DNA of 8,514 bases, taken from the NCBI GenBank assembly GCA_017860765.1, contig JAGDMY010000046.1, forward strand, positions 1 through 8,514. Reading direction: 5' to 3'. Each line of letters begins with the position of its first letter. Position 1 is the first letter of the stretch. The position numbers and the translations under genes were made by a program. This DNA is from Chloroflexota bacterium (GTDB lineage Bacteria > Chloroflexota > Dehalococcoidia > Dehalococcoidales > UBA3254). Under the pieces are notes generated by a model, which had not been told where the DNA came from, ran no database searches, and saw only the letters and a program-made list of their open reading frames with translations. This document shows, piece after piece, positions 1 to 6,522 of this stretch.

Positions 1-687
1 TACCAGGAGTTGGAGCAGGCCGCCGGTGAGCTGGTCGAGATGAATGTTGACCAGGTGGCCGCTTATCCCCTGTTCTATTTTCCTTATACTAAAATGGGAG
101 AGTCGGCCAGGCAGGGCAACTATAACCTGCCCGGTATCCTCAAGAGAAGAAAGATGCTCCATATCCTGGAGGATATCTTTTACGCCAGGAGATATGAGAG
201 GACGTCGGTCTGGGCATTTACCAAAACCGGAGTCTCCAAATATTGCTCGGTAACAGTGCCCCTTTATATTGGCCTCGGCGCCAGTGGAGGCTCGTACTTA
301 AGAGATATTTTTTATCTCAATACCTTCAACGTGGCCGAGTACACCGGGAGGCTCGAAGCCGGCGAAATACCCATCGCTTTAGCCCTGGATCTCTCTACAC
401 GAATGCAGATGACCTGGTGGTTTTACTGGAGAGTCTATGAGACCAGCTTTAAGAGAAGGGATTTCCAAAAAAGGTTCGGAATGGAATTCAACCAGGTTTG
501 GGGCAAATACATCAGGATGTTTTCTGCACTCGGGTTTATCAAGAAGGATGACGGCGATGAGATAAATCTGTCTGAGAAAGGGATTTTCTGGCTCCATGCT
601 TTTGAAGACCTCTTCTCTCTGGATTACATCAGCAAACTATGGGGAACCTCCAAGGAAAAACCCTGGCCTGAAAGAGTAGTCTTATGA
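1..687 (+). CDS. Radical SAM protein, HemN/HemW-like (C-terminal part, 5' truncated)
   Basis: The frame is open from the first base of the window, so the start and the CxxxCxxC cluster motif lie upstream. What remains looks like the C-terminal part of the coproporphyrinogen oxidase (HemN/HemW) branch of radical SAM proteins. It has a VDQVAAYPL strand typical of the end of the barrel, a YIGLGASGGS segment followed by N-x(4)-EY (the family's 'Y-G-G-A ... N ... EY' signature), and a winged-helix-like end with ALGFIKKDDGDEINLSEKG, which matches the HemN_C 'GL ... LT-x-KG' pattern. Its exact reaction cannot be told: family members include heme-synthesis enzymes, heme chaperones and methyltransferases. 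The stop codon overlaps the next start (ATGA, 684-687), so it is probably translationally coupled to the second radical SAM gene. Family call is fairly firm, function is not. Confidence 0.75.
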   Translation, partial: YQELEQAAGELVEMNVDQVAAYPLFYFPYTKMGESARQGNYNLPGILKRRKMLHILEDIFYARRYERTSVWAFTKTGVSKYCSVTVPLYIGLGASGGSYLRDIFYLNTFNVAEYTGRLEAGEIPIALALDLSTRMQMTWWFYWRVYETSFKRRDFQKRFGMEFNQVWGKYIRMFSALGFIKKDDGDEINLSEKGIFWLHAFEDLFSLDYISKLWGTSKEKPWPERVVL

Positions 688-1571
688 AGCTCATAAGGCA
701 GGTCATTTATGGGACGTCTTACCTTATCAAGCATAGATTGAGGCTAAAGGTCCCTCCCCTGATAGCCGGTTTAACCATGACCAACCGCTGTAATCTAAGG
801 TGCCGGCATTGCAGGGTTCCCGAGCGTGAGGCCGGAGACCTGAGCTTCGTCCAGTCCGCTGCTATTCTGGACTCATTTTATAAGGAGGGAGGTCGCGCGG
901 TTTACCTCCAGGGAGGCGAACCATTTCTGTGGCACGATTCACCACATGATCTCGAAGATGTGGTCGAGTATGCTCATAAAAAGGGCTTTCTCACCGCCAT
1001 TATTTATACCAACGGCACCCTGCCCATAGAAACCGCCGCCGATACCGTATTCGTGAGCCTGGATGGGCTGCCAAAAACTCACGATTATTTACGTGGAGAA
1101 ACATTCAGCAGGATAATGGACAATATCAACAGGTCTTCAAATCCTTCTATTTTCATTAATTTTACAATAAACCGGTATAATCAGAATGAAATTGAAAACT
1201 TCTGTCAACTTGTCGCTAAAGTCAATAAGATACGCGGTATATTTTTTTACTTTCACACCCCCTACTACGGGTATGATGACCTGTACCTGGAGCCCGCTGC
1301 CAGGCGCGAAACCCTCGGCAGGTTATTAACCCTGAAAAGAAAATATAAAATATTAAACTCAGCAGCCGGCTTGAAATCTGCTTTGAAAAACGATTGGAGG
1401 CGTCCCCTGGACATCTGCCGGGTCTACGAAGCAGAGAAGGTGTATGCCTGCTGCAGATACTCTGGAGACCCCGCCCTATGCCAGGACTGCGGATATTTGA
1501 GCTATGCCGAAGTAGACCAGTCCTTGAAGTTGAAGCCCTCAGCTATTTTCAATGCGCTGAAATATTTTTAG
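684..1571 (+). CDS. Radical SAM protein with Cys-rich C-terminus
   Basis: This 295-residue protein carries the radical SAM [4Fe-4S] motif C-x3-C-x2-C at C36, C40 and C43 (TNRCNLRCRHC) and a GGEP motif at 77-80 that contacts the SAM amino group. It continues with barrel strands such as IIYTNGTLP (106-114) and VFVSLDGLP (122-130). The last 55 residues hold five cysteines (C245, C256, C257, C266, C269, the last in CQDCGY), suggesting a SPASM/twitch-like auxiliary cluster. By family knowledge it would cleave SAM to a 5'-deoxyadenosyl radical; the substrate is unknown. Many relatives with this tail modify peptides or make cofactors. It starts inside the stop of the upstream HemN-like gene. Its end lies 2 bases from the stop of the convergent LUD gene, and I saw no terminator hairpin between them. 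Confidence 0.85.
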   Translation: MKLIRQVIYGTSYLIKHRLRLKVPPLIAGLTMTNRCNLRCRHCRVPEREAGDLSFVQSAAILDSFYKEGGRAVYLQGGEPFLWHDSPHDLEDVVEYAHKKGFLTAIIYTNGTLPIETAADTVFVSLDGLPKTHDYLRGETFSRIMDNINRSSNPSIFINFTINRYNQNEIENFCQLVAKVNKIRGIFFYFHTPYYGYDDLYLEPAARRETLGRLLTLKRKYKILNSAAGLKSALKNDWRRPLDICRVYEAEKVYACCRYSGDPALCQDCGYLSYAEVDQSLKLKPSAIFNALKYF

Positions 1572-1573
1572 GG

Positions 1574-2284
1574 TTAAATTCCCAACTCTTCGCCCACCAG
1601 GACCACATTGATCCGGCCCTTGTGCACTATGTCGGCCCCTTCGATAATCACGGTATAGCGGCAGATCCGGTTTTCATGGCTGCAGTCGACGCAGAGGCCG
1701 GTCCGCACGCAGGCCAGGGCGCCCAGTTCAACCCTCTTGTGTTTCTGGTAATGTCTGATGGCATTCAAGGGCGCTGCGATATCTCGAATGCGCTGCCGGG
1801 CTTCATCCTCGTTTTTCACGACTTTATTGACGCCAACCACCAGAATCACCTTGCGTGGCCCGAAGATCATCGCGGCGACCCTGTTCCCCATGCCATCTAC
1901 ATTCACGATTTTCCCGTCCAGCGTAATCGCATTGGAGCCGGTGATAAAGATATCGGCCGTGAAGGCCTCGCGTTCCATACGATAGCGGTCTTCTGGTCCA
2001 AAAACCATCTCGCCATCCCGGGTTCTTTTAAAGATGTCCACCAGCCTGTTCTGGCCCCGCTTTTCTATTTCATCCAGGACCCCGATCTGGTCAACGCTCA
2101 TGGAGTCTCCCCGGACGACCACTGCTCCCGGCGGAATCATATCCATCACCGCCTTTAGCGCCTCAACGCGAGTAGCCGCATACTGGCCGTTGATATGCCT
2201 TTTCTGCAAATTCTTGATCACGGCTTCGGCACGCTCCCGATAGAACAATTGCCTTTCAAGGTTGATATCGGTTTCGTCTATCAT
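1574..2284 (-). CDS. LUD-domain protein (LutC-like, lactate utilization family)
   Basis: The 236-residue protein matches the LUD (DUF162) fold: a Tyr/Arg-rich helical start, PPGAVVVRGDS (51-61), and the family core TGSNAITLDGKIVNVDG (115-131) followed by GNRVAAMIFGP (133-143) and VGVNKVVKN (150-158). The C-terminal C192-x5-C198-x2-C201-x6-C208 arrangement is seen in stand-alone LUD proteins and could bind a metal or Fe-S cluster (inference). LUD proteins such as LutC take part in lactate oxidation with LutA and LutB, but neither partner is visible here, so a role in lactate use is not shown. The start ATG at 2284 has a purine-rich ribosome site (AGGAAAAGGGGG) just upstream. It is transcribed away from the sigma-factor operon and converges on the radical SAM gene. 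Confidence 0.9.
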   Translation of the reverse strand: MIDETDINLERQLFYRERAEAVIKNLQKRHINGQYAATRVEALKAVMDMIPPGAVVVRGDSMSVDQIGVLDEIEKRGQNRLVDIFKRTRDGEMVFGPEDRYRMEREAFTADIFITGSNAITLDGKIVNVDGMGNRVAAMIFGPRKVILVVGVNKVVKNEDEARQRIRDIAAPLNAIRHYQKHKRVELGALACVRTGLCVDCSHENRICRYTVIIEGADIVHKGRINVVLVGEELGI

Positions 2285-2316
2285 CCCTGCCCCCTTTTCC
2301 TTTATTGACTCAAGAC

Positions 2317-2345
2317 ATCTTACCAGTCCCGGGGCATAATCTCAA
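2317..2345 (-). promoter_or_regulatory. Probable sigma-70-type promoter of the LUD gene
   Basis: On the minus strand a -35 box TTGAGA (2345-2340; 5 of 6 to TTGACA) is followed after exactly 17 bases by TAAGAT (2322-2317; 4 of 6 to TATAAT). Transcription would begin near 2310, giving a leader of about 26 bases before the LUD ATG. The fit of both boxes, spacing and distance makes this one of the more convincing promoters in the window. The -35 box directly abuts one copy of the TATGCAGACTC direct repeat, which could bind a regulator. Confidence 0.5.
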
Positions 2346-2496
2346 TATGCAGACTCAACCTGACATAATATCGGCCACTGCGTTACTAATAGTAGAGTAC
2401 GAAAGGTAGGCATAAAGACTGGAATTAGGCGGTCAGATTGTAGTATAGTTGGAGGCAATAATAATGCAGGTTATCCAGTATGACTTATGCAGACTC
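2346..2496 (+). repeat. 11-bp direct repeat TATGCAGACTC in the divergent spacer
   Basis: TATGCAGACTC occurs at 2346-2356 and again at 2486-2496, 140 bases apart. The match continues loosely as AACCTGAC versus TAACAGAC. The left copy abuts the -35 box of the LUD promoter; the right copy lies within codons 3-6 of the sigma factor, just after its start codon. Such a pair could be a binding site shared by both divergent transcripts, or the trace of a small duplication. Function is inference only. Confidence 0.5.
2360..2389 (+). promoter_or_regulatory. Weak candidate promoter of the sigma-factor operon
   Basis: CTGACA (2360-2365; 5 of 6 to TTGACA) is followed after 18 bases by TACTAA (2384-2389; a poor match to TATAAT). 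Transcription would start near 2396, upstream of the GGAGG at 2451-2455. No better plus-strand pair was found between 2285 and 2463. An ECF-type autoregulated promoter (GGAAC ... CGTC) was looked for and only a stray GGAATT at 2421-2426 was seen. Low confidence. Confidence 0.25.
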
Positions 2497-2499
2497 TAA
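2464..2499 (+). CDS. Possible 11-codon leader peptide overlapping the sigma-factor start
   Basis: ATG at 2464 has a GGAGG Shine-Dalgarno (2451-2455) at an 8-base spacing, and encodes MQVIQYDLCRL before TAA at 2497-2499. It is in another frame from the sigma factor, whose own ATG (2480) has only a weak AGG at 2468-2470 in front of it, because the GGAGG is 24 bases away. The simplest reading is that ribosomes load at 2464 and reach the sigma gene by coupling, after stopping 17 bases past its ATG. It could instead be chance, or result from a one-base error that separates the real start from the sigma frame. No homologue is recognised. Confidence 0.35.
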   Translation: MQVIQYDLCRL

Positions 2500-3028
2500 C
2501 AGACCGCCTGGGATTGAAGAGGATAAAGAGCAAAAACTCATTAACCTCTACGGTGAATATTATAGCAAGGTGGCAAGGTACGCCTATGTGCGCATTGGAG
2601 ACAAGGAAGGATCTGAGGACATTGCCAGCGAGGTCTTCGCTAAAGCCCTGGACTCCCTTAAGAACTATCAGGAGCGCGGACTGCCCATGCAGGCCTGGCT
2701 TTTCCGGATTGCCCATAACCTGGTGGTGGACCATTTAAGAAAAGTGTCCCAGCGTACGTTAGTACCTATCGATAAAGTATCCCTGAAGGATGAGCAAGAC
2801 CCGGTCGAGAAAGCGGAGATCAACATCGAGATGAAGAGGGTGAACGAGGCCATGCAGGGCCTTACAGAAGATCAAAGGGAGGTTATCAGGCTGCGTTTCT
2901 TCGGCGGTCTGACTTCTGCAGAGACAGGCGGTGTTTTAAATAAGAGCGACGGTGCGGTACGCGAAATGCAAAGGGCGGCTCTGGAAAAGCTAAGGAACCT
3001 TTTAAATGAAAACCAGGCCGGGGGTTGA
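2480..3028 (+). CDS. ECF-type RNA polymerase sigma factor (sigma-70 family)
   Basis: The 182-residue protein has the two-domain layout of ECF sigma factors. Region 2 (about 19-88) contains the SEDIASEVFAKAL core-binding helix and the GLPMQAWLFRIAHNLVVDHLRK stretch that melts and reads the -10 element. Region 4 (about 121-176) contains LTEDQREVIRLRFFGGLTSAETGG...SDGAVREMQRAALEKLR, a helix-turn-helix that reads the -35 element. The linker is acidic and short, with no region 3, as expected. It acts in the cytoplasm with core RNA polymerase. Start choice is uncertain: a TAA at 2462-2464 closes the frame upstream, leaving ATG 2480, which lacks a strong ribosome site of its own. The next gene starts 6 bases downstream and encodes its likely membrane-bound anti-sigma factor. 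Targets cannot be deduced from the window. Confidence 0.95.
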   Translation: MTYADSNRPPGIEEDKEQKLINLYGEYYSKVARYAYVRIGDKEGSEDIASEVFAKALDSLKNYQERGLPMQAWLFRIAHNLVVDHLRKVSQRTLVPIDKVSLKDEQDPVEKAEINIEMKRVNEAMQGLTEDQREVIRLRFFGGLTSAETGGVLNKSDGAVREMQRAALEKLRNLLNENQAGG

Positions 3029-3034
3029 GCAAAA

Positions 3035-4099
3035 ATGGAAGATAATTTAGATCGCATATTAGATGAATGCATAGACAGGATAAACCGCGGGGAGTCCCTC
3101 GAACGGTGCCTGGCTGATTATCCCCGGTATGCCCCGCAAATCGAGCCGCTGCTCCAGGCAATGATACAGACTCAAATGACTTATCGCTTCGTCCCCTCGG
3201 ATGACGCTCTAAGAGCGGGCAGGCAGAGGCTTTACGCCGCGCTGGAGAAACGCAGAAAGGCACCCTTCTGGCGGCAGGTATTCGGCCGCCCGGCCATCTG
3301 GGCCAGCGTCGCAGGCGCTCTGGTGGTCCTGGCTATTGCTTATTATGGACTCAGACCGGTCCTCTTCCCTCAGGAGAATCCGGGGGGAAATATCGCCCAA
3401 CCTCCACCGACATCTCTCCAGCCATCCCCGGCTTTCCCTGCGCAATATACTCCCGGGTCCACCACCCCGCAACCCCCTCCACAGAACACGCCCGGGACGA
3501 CCCTCGAACCTGGCACACAACCTCCAGTACAATATATCGCACAGGCCAGGGCTGACGGCAATTTTGTTTTTCTCGTCAGCGATGAGGTAAATGCCATCGC
3601 TGACTTCAGCCACTTATATGTTACGATTGAAAAGGTCAGTCTGCTGCAGAGCGGCCAGTCGCCGCGTGCAATGGAGTTCACTCCAGAGGTGAAAGAGTTC
3701 GACCTGACACTTTTGCCCGGTGAGAAGACCCAGCAGCTCTGGCGCGGAGACATTCCCCAGGGCCAGTATAGCCGGGTGTCTATCGAGGTCTCCCGAGTGC
3801 AAGGCACCCTGTTGAACGGAGAAACGCTGGAAATTAAGTTGCCCAGCAACCGGCTGCACCTGGACCTGAATGACAAGTCTTTTGCGCTCAGTCCGGATTA
3901 TGTGACCAGCTTCACCTATGATCTGACGGTTGTCAATACAGGGAATGCCAAAGAAGGCGGAAAATATCTCCTGAAGCCGCAAATTAATGAAAGCGGAGCT
4001 ACCCAACAAGCGGTACTAAAGTCCGATAAGGAGAAAAAAGAGGTTTTAACTCCTGACACTCTTACGCCCTCGCCCGTTAATAACAGCAGAAGGGACTAA
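3035..4099 (+). CDS. Single-pass membrane protein: probable anti-sigma factor with outer DUF4382 domain
   Basis: The 354-residue protein divides into four parts. Residues 1-80 are a charged helical cytoplasmic region beginning like other Chloroflexota proteins encoded next to ECF sigma factors. Residues 86-106 form one membrane helix (IWASVAGALVVLAIAYYGL). Residues 115-168 are a Pro/Thr/Gln linker. Residues about 174-320 form a DUF4382 domain, recognised from LYVTIEKVSLL, the GQYSRVSIEVSRVQG strand pair and the closing KYLLKPQI. No HxxxCxxC zinc anti-sigma motif is present; C12 and C25 are the only N-terminal cysteines. The role as anti-sigma factor is inferred from position (6 bases after the sigma gene) and topology. 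The outer domain would then sense something outside the membrane. The tail after 320 is low complexity. The same domain occurs in the next gene. Confidence 0.85.
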   Translation: MEDNLDRILDECIDRINRGESLERCLADYPRYAPQIEPLLQAMIQTQMTYRFVPSDDALRAGRQRLYAALEKRRKAPFWRQVFGRPAIWASVAGALVVLAIAYYGLRPVLFPQENPGGNIAQPPPTSLQPSPAFPAQYTPGSTTPQPPPQNTPGTTLEPGTQPPVQYIAQARADGNFVFLVSDEVNAIADFSHLYVTIEKVSLLQSGQSPRAMEFTPEVKEFDLTLLPGEKTQQLWRGDIPQGQYSRVSIEVSRVQGTLLNGETLEIKLPSNRLHLDLNDKSFALSPDYVTSFTYDLTVVNTGNAKEGGKYLLKPQINESGATQQAVLKSDKEKKEVLTPDTLTPSPVNNSRRD

Positions 4100-4122
4100 A
4101 GTCAACCATCAGGAGGTAATCT

Positions 4123-5184
4123 ATGAAAAAAGCAATTCTCTACGGACTGGCTACATTTTTCGTGATCGTGGCAGTGGTTTTTACCGGTTGCGCGGCGCCC
4201 TCTGTCTCCAGCCCCGCCGGTAATGGATCCCCAACCTCATCCTCTCAGACCCAATCAATACAGGGCCAGGCGGGCAAATCAGGAAATATCGCCTCAGCTA
4301 ACCCCTCCACAGGGAAGCTGGAGATAAAGGTAACCGATGCCCCGGCCAAGCCGGAAATCACCGGCATCCTGGTCACGGTGACCAGTATTGAAATCCATAA
4401 GGCAGGCCCTGAAGATGTTGTCCAGACAGAAGAGGCGGAAGGGACAACAGAAGGTACCGAGGAAGACCAGGAGGAATCCAAGGACAACGGCGGTTGGCAG
4501 ACTATCGAGGTGGACAAGGATAACAATTCGTTTGACCTGTTCGCGGTCAAAGATAACCCCAAGACCCTGGTTTCAGCCTTTGCTGAAGCGGGGAATTATA
4601 CTCAGATCAGATTGGTTGTGGATAAAGTCCTGGTGGACTATACCGACGAAGATGGGGAACATAACGCAGTAGAAGCCAAGGTCCCCAGCGGCAAGATCAA
4701 GTTCGTACACGCCCTGGATGTCAATCCAGAAGCTGCTACCGAGCTCTTGTTCGACTTCGACGCGGCTCAATCCGTGGTAATCACCGGCAACGGTAATGTG
4801 ATCTTCAAGCCCGTCATCAGACTTTCAGTAAGCAAGGACCAGGTGGAGGATCAGGATGTAGATGATGAGGAGGAGACTGAAGAAGAGACTGAAGAGAATG
4901 CCCCGGAGGAAACACCGGACAACCAGGAACTGAGTATCACCACCCATAGGCTGGCTGATGGGATAGTAGGCACCGAATATAGCGCCGATCTAGAGGCACA
5001 AGGCGGGACCCAACCTTACGAATGGAGCGTTACCGCCGGTCAACTCCCGGCTGGCCTTACAATAATTCAAGACAAAATTAGCGGCGAACCCACCGCGGAA
5101 GGGACTTCCACCTTTACCGTTCAGGCCCTGGATGCGGACGGGGCGGCTGCTACCCGGGAATTCACCCTGAAAATTAAAAAATAA
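4123..5184 (+). CDS. Surface lipoprotein with DUF4382 and C-terminal Ig-like (He_PIG-type) domains
   Basis: The 353-residue protein starts with a lipoprotein signal: MKK, a hydrophobic stretch, then FTGC with the probable lipidated C23 (Phe at -3 is slightly unusual). A Ser/Gln/Gly-rich spacer follows. A DUF4382 domain spans about 64-236: LEIKVTDAP at the start, an acidic insert at 98-122 between early strands, GNYTQIRLVVDKVLV (158-172), SGKIKF, and a closing VIFKPVIRLSV. A very acidic linker (238-265, almost all Glu/Asp/Thr) leads to a putative Ig domain (268-352) with the hallmark GTEYSADLEAQGGTQPYEWSVTAGQLPAGLTI...ISGEPT. The start is set by AGGAGGT at 4111-4117, 5 bases before the ATG, the best ribosome site of the operon, which suggests higher output than the genes before it. 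It lies 23 bases after the membrane gene and is followed by a terminator. Ligand unknown; calcium binding by acidic parts is possible but unproven. Confidence 0.88.
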   Translation: MKKAILYGLATFFVIVAVVFTGCAAPSVSSPAGNGSPTSSSQTQSIQGQAGKSGNIASANPSTGKLEIKVTDAPAKPEITGILVTVTSIEIHKAGPEDVVQTEEAEGTTEGTEEDQEESKDNGGWQTIEVDKDNNSFDLFAVKDNPKTLVSAFAEAGNYTQIRLVVDKVLVDYTDEDGEHNAVEAKVPSGKIKFVHALDVNPEAATELLFDFDAAQSVVITGNGNVIFKPVIRLSVSKDQVEDQDVDDEEETEEETEENAPEETPDNQELSITTHRLADGIVGTEYSADLEAQGGTQPYEWSVTAGQLPAGLTIIQDKISGEPTAEGTSTFTVQALDADGAAATREFTLKIKK

Positions 5185-5212
5185 AGCATCTTACAGGGAG
5201 AGGAACAAGCAC

Positions 5213-5243
5213 AAAGGGCCCTCGTCTTCAGCGAGGGCCCTTT
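5213..5243. terminator. Hairpin terminator between lipoprotein and dehydrogenase genes (probably bidirectional)
   Basis: AAAGGGCCCTCG (5213-5224) and CGAGGGCCCTTT (5232-5243) form a perfect 12-bp stem with a 7-base loop. The stem starts 28 bases after the lipoprotein stop and ends 23 bases before the 3' end of the convergent dehydrogenase gene. Each strand ends the stem with only three T residues, followed on the minus strand by a T-rich stretch (GTGCTTGTT), so it can serve both transcripts. Confidence 0.8.
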
Positions 5244-5266
5244 AACTTGCAGCTTCTTAAAACAAT

Positions 5267-6487
5267 CTAAAGCAGGCTGGTAAACAGGGCATAGATTTCA
5301 TCATAGTTGTAGTCTCTGGGGTTGCCTTCTCTGGCGTAATCGTTGGAGTACTGGTATTTAATGATGTGAGCGCAGTCCTCTTTAGTCATCCCGAACTGCT
5401 TATTCAAGTTGCCCGTCTGTATCCCCAGGTCTTTCAGCAGCCTCTCGACCTCGTCGAACCACTTGTCCGAAGCCTCCATGCGGGTCATGTTGCGGGTATC
5501 CACTCCCATAAATTTGACCATCTCGGCGAATTTATCAGGATAAACTTCCTGGTTATAGCGTTCCACAGGTATGGTCAGGACCGCATTGGCCAGCCCGTGA
5601 TGGACACCGCGCAAAACGGACATACCGTGTCCCACCCCGTGTACCAGGCCGACACCGGCGCCCATACACAGGGCTGCTGCTGACATTGAGGAAGCCCAGC
5701 AAATGGCTTCACAGGCCTTGTGGTTCATCCGGTTATAGGCGAATTCCCTCAGGTTCTCCGCCACCAGCTGGATGGCCCCGAGGTCCATATAGGCGGCATG
5801 AGGGGTGCACACCCTGGCGATATAGCTTTCGAAGGCATGGGCAAAGGCATCGAAACCGGACTGGGCGGCTAAATGTTTGGGTTGTATGCGGGCCAGTAGC
5901 GGGTCGATGACAGCTGTCGCAGGGGCGATGTTGGGGATTACTACCAGCTGTTTAGCCTTGACTTTAGTATTGGTGATGGCAGCACAACCGGTAGTTTCCG
6001 CCCCTGTGCCGGTGGTGGTATTGACAGCTATCTGCGGCACAGTGACCGGTTTATACTTTTACATCATTTCCATCCAGGGCGGGTCTATTTTGGCGGTCAT
6101 ATCGCAAATATAAACGCCCGGGTTAGCGGCCAGGGCACGGGCGCCTTTGCCGCAATCGTGGGAACTGCCGCCGCCGATGGAAACGACTCCATCACTTTTG
6201 GTCTCTACGAAGGCTTTGTAGGCAGCCTCAACCTCATAGTCCTTGGGGTTCGAGGTCACTTTATCGAAGACTTCCGTTGAGATCCCGTTTTAATTCAGAA
6301 TGCCCTGGATTTCCTCAACTACCCCACAGCCTTTAAGCCCGGTGGTTACGATAAGAGCCCTTTTTATACCCACGAACTTACATTCATCTGCCACCGTCTC
6401 ATGGGCCCCCCAGCCAAAGGCAATTTTCTGCATTCCCCAGGTATTACAATAGTTGATGGGGAATTGCTTCATCTGCTTGTTAATCAC
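5267..6487 (-). pseudogene. Iron-containing alcohol dehydrogenase with two in-frame TAA codons
   Basis: One uninterrupted frame of 406 codons covers a whole group III (iron-type) alcohol dehydrogenase, an NAD(P)-dependent alcohol/aldehyde oxidoreductase. Two internal TAA codons break it: codon 66 (6292-6290, GILN-stop-NGIST) and codon 143 (6061-6059, MEMM-stop-KYKPV). There is no frameshift. The cofactor loop GGGSSHDCGKG, the NTTTGTGAE segment (156-164) and the four metal ligands D213, H217, H283 and H297 (14 residues between the last two, as in FucO) are all kept. The true stop is TAG. Each internal stop is one substitution from Glu or Lys, which would suit the context. The GTG at 6487 is chosen because AAGGAGG lies 5 bases before it; ATG 6472 is the alternative. 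It follows the tautomerase gene by 155 bases. It may be a recent pseudogene, a sequence error, or need readthrough. Confidence 0.85.
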
Positions 6488-6492
6488 TCTCT

Positions 6493-6499
6493 CCTCCTT
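6493..6499 (-). promoter_or_regulatory. Ribosome binding site that sets the dehydrogenase start at GTG 6487
   Basis: On the minus strand AAGGAGG (6499-6493) precedes GTG 6487-6485 by 5 bases. The downstream in-frame ATG at 6472 would be 20 bases away from it, so the GTG is the better start and adds five residues (MINKQ) before MKQFP. Confidence 0.6.
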
Positions 6500-6522
6500 C
6501 TTCTCCGCCCGCCATTTTTTTA

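Noticed and set aside
1394..2158. A 254-codon open frame on the plus strand across the end of the radical SAM gene and most of the LUD gene
   Set aside because: It is antisense to a clear LUD protein and out of frame with the radical SAM gene; its translation shows no recognisable domain and no ribosome site.
2347..2409. A 20-codon frame (MQTQPDIISATALLIVEYER) starting inside the left TATGCAGACTC copy
   Set aside because: There is no Shine-Dalgarno at a usable distance, and it lies at or upstream of the likely transcript start.
2444..2449. TATAGT as a -10 box for the sigma operon
   Set aside because: There is no -35 box at 16-18 bases, and the transcript would start after the only good ribosome site (2451-2455).
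3370..4009. Long minus-strand open frames under the membrane regulator gene
   Set aside because: They are reverse shadows of a gene with clear DUF4382 features; the translations are Arg/Ser/Gly-rich and match nothing known.
6059..6292. Genome-wide reassignment of TAA to an amino acid as the explanation for the dehydrogenase stops
   Set aside because: TAA is the natural end codon of the LUD, membrane regulator, lipoprotein and stress protein genes in the same window.
6482..6515. Eleven-codon minus-strand frame MAGGEEGGESD over the dehydrogenase ribosome site
   Set aside because: It is just the translation of a purine-rich stretch and has no ribosome site of its own.
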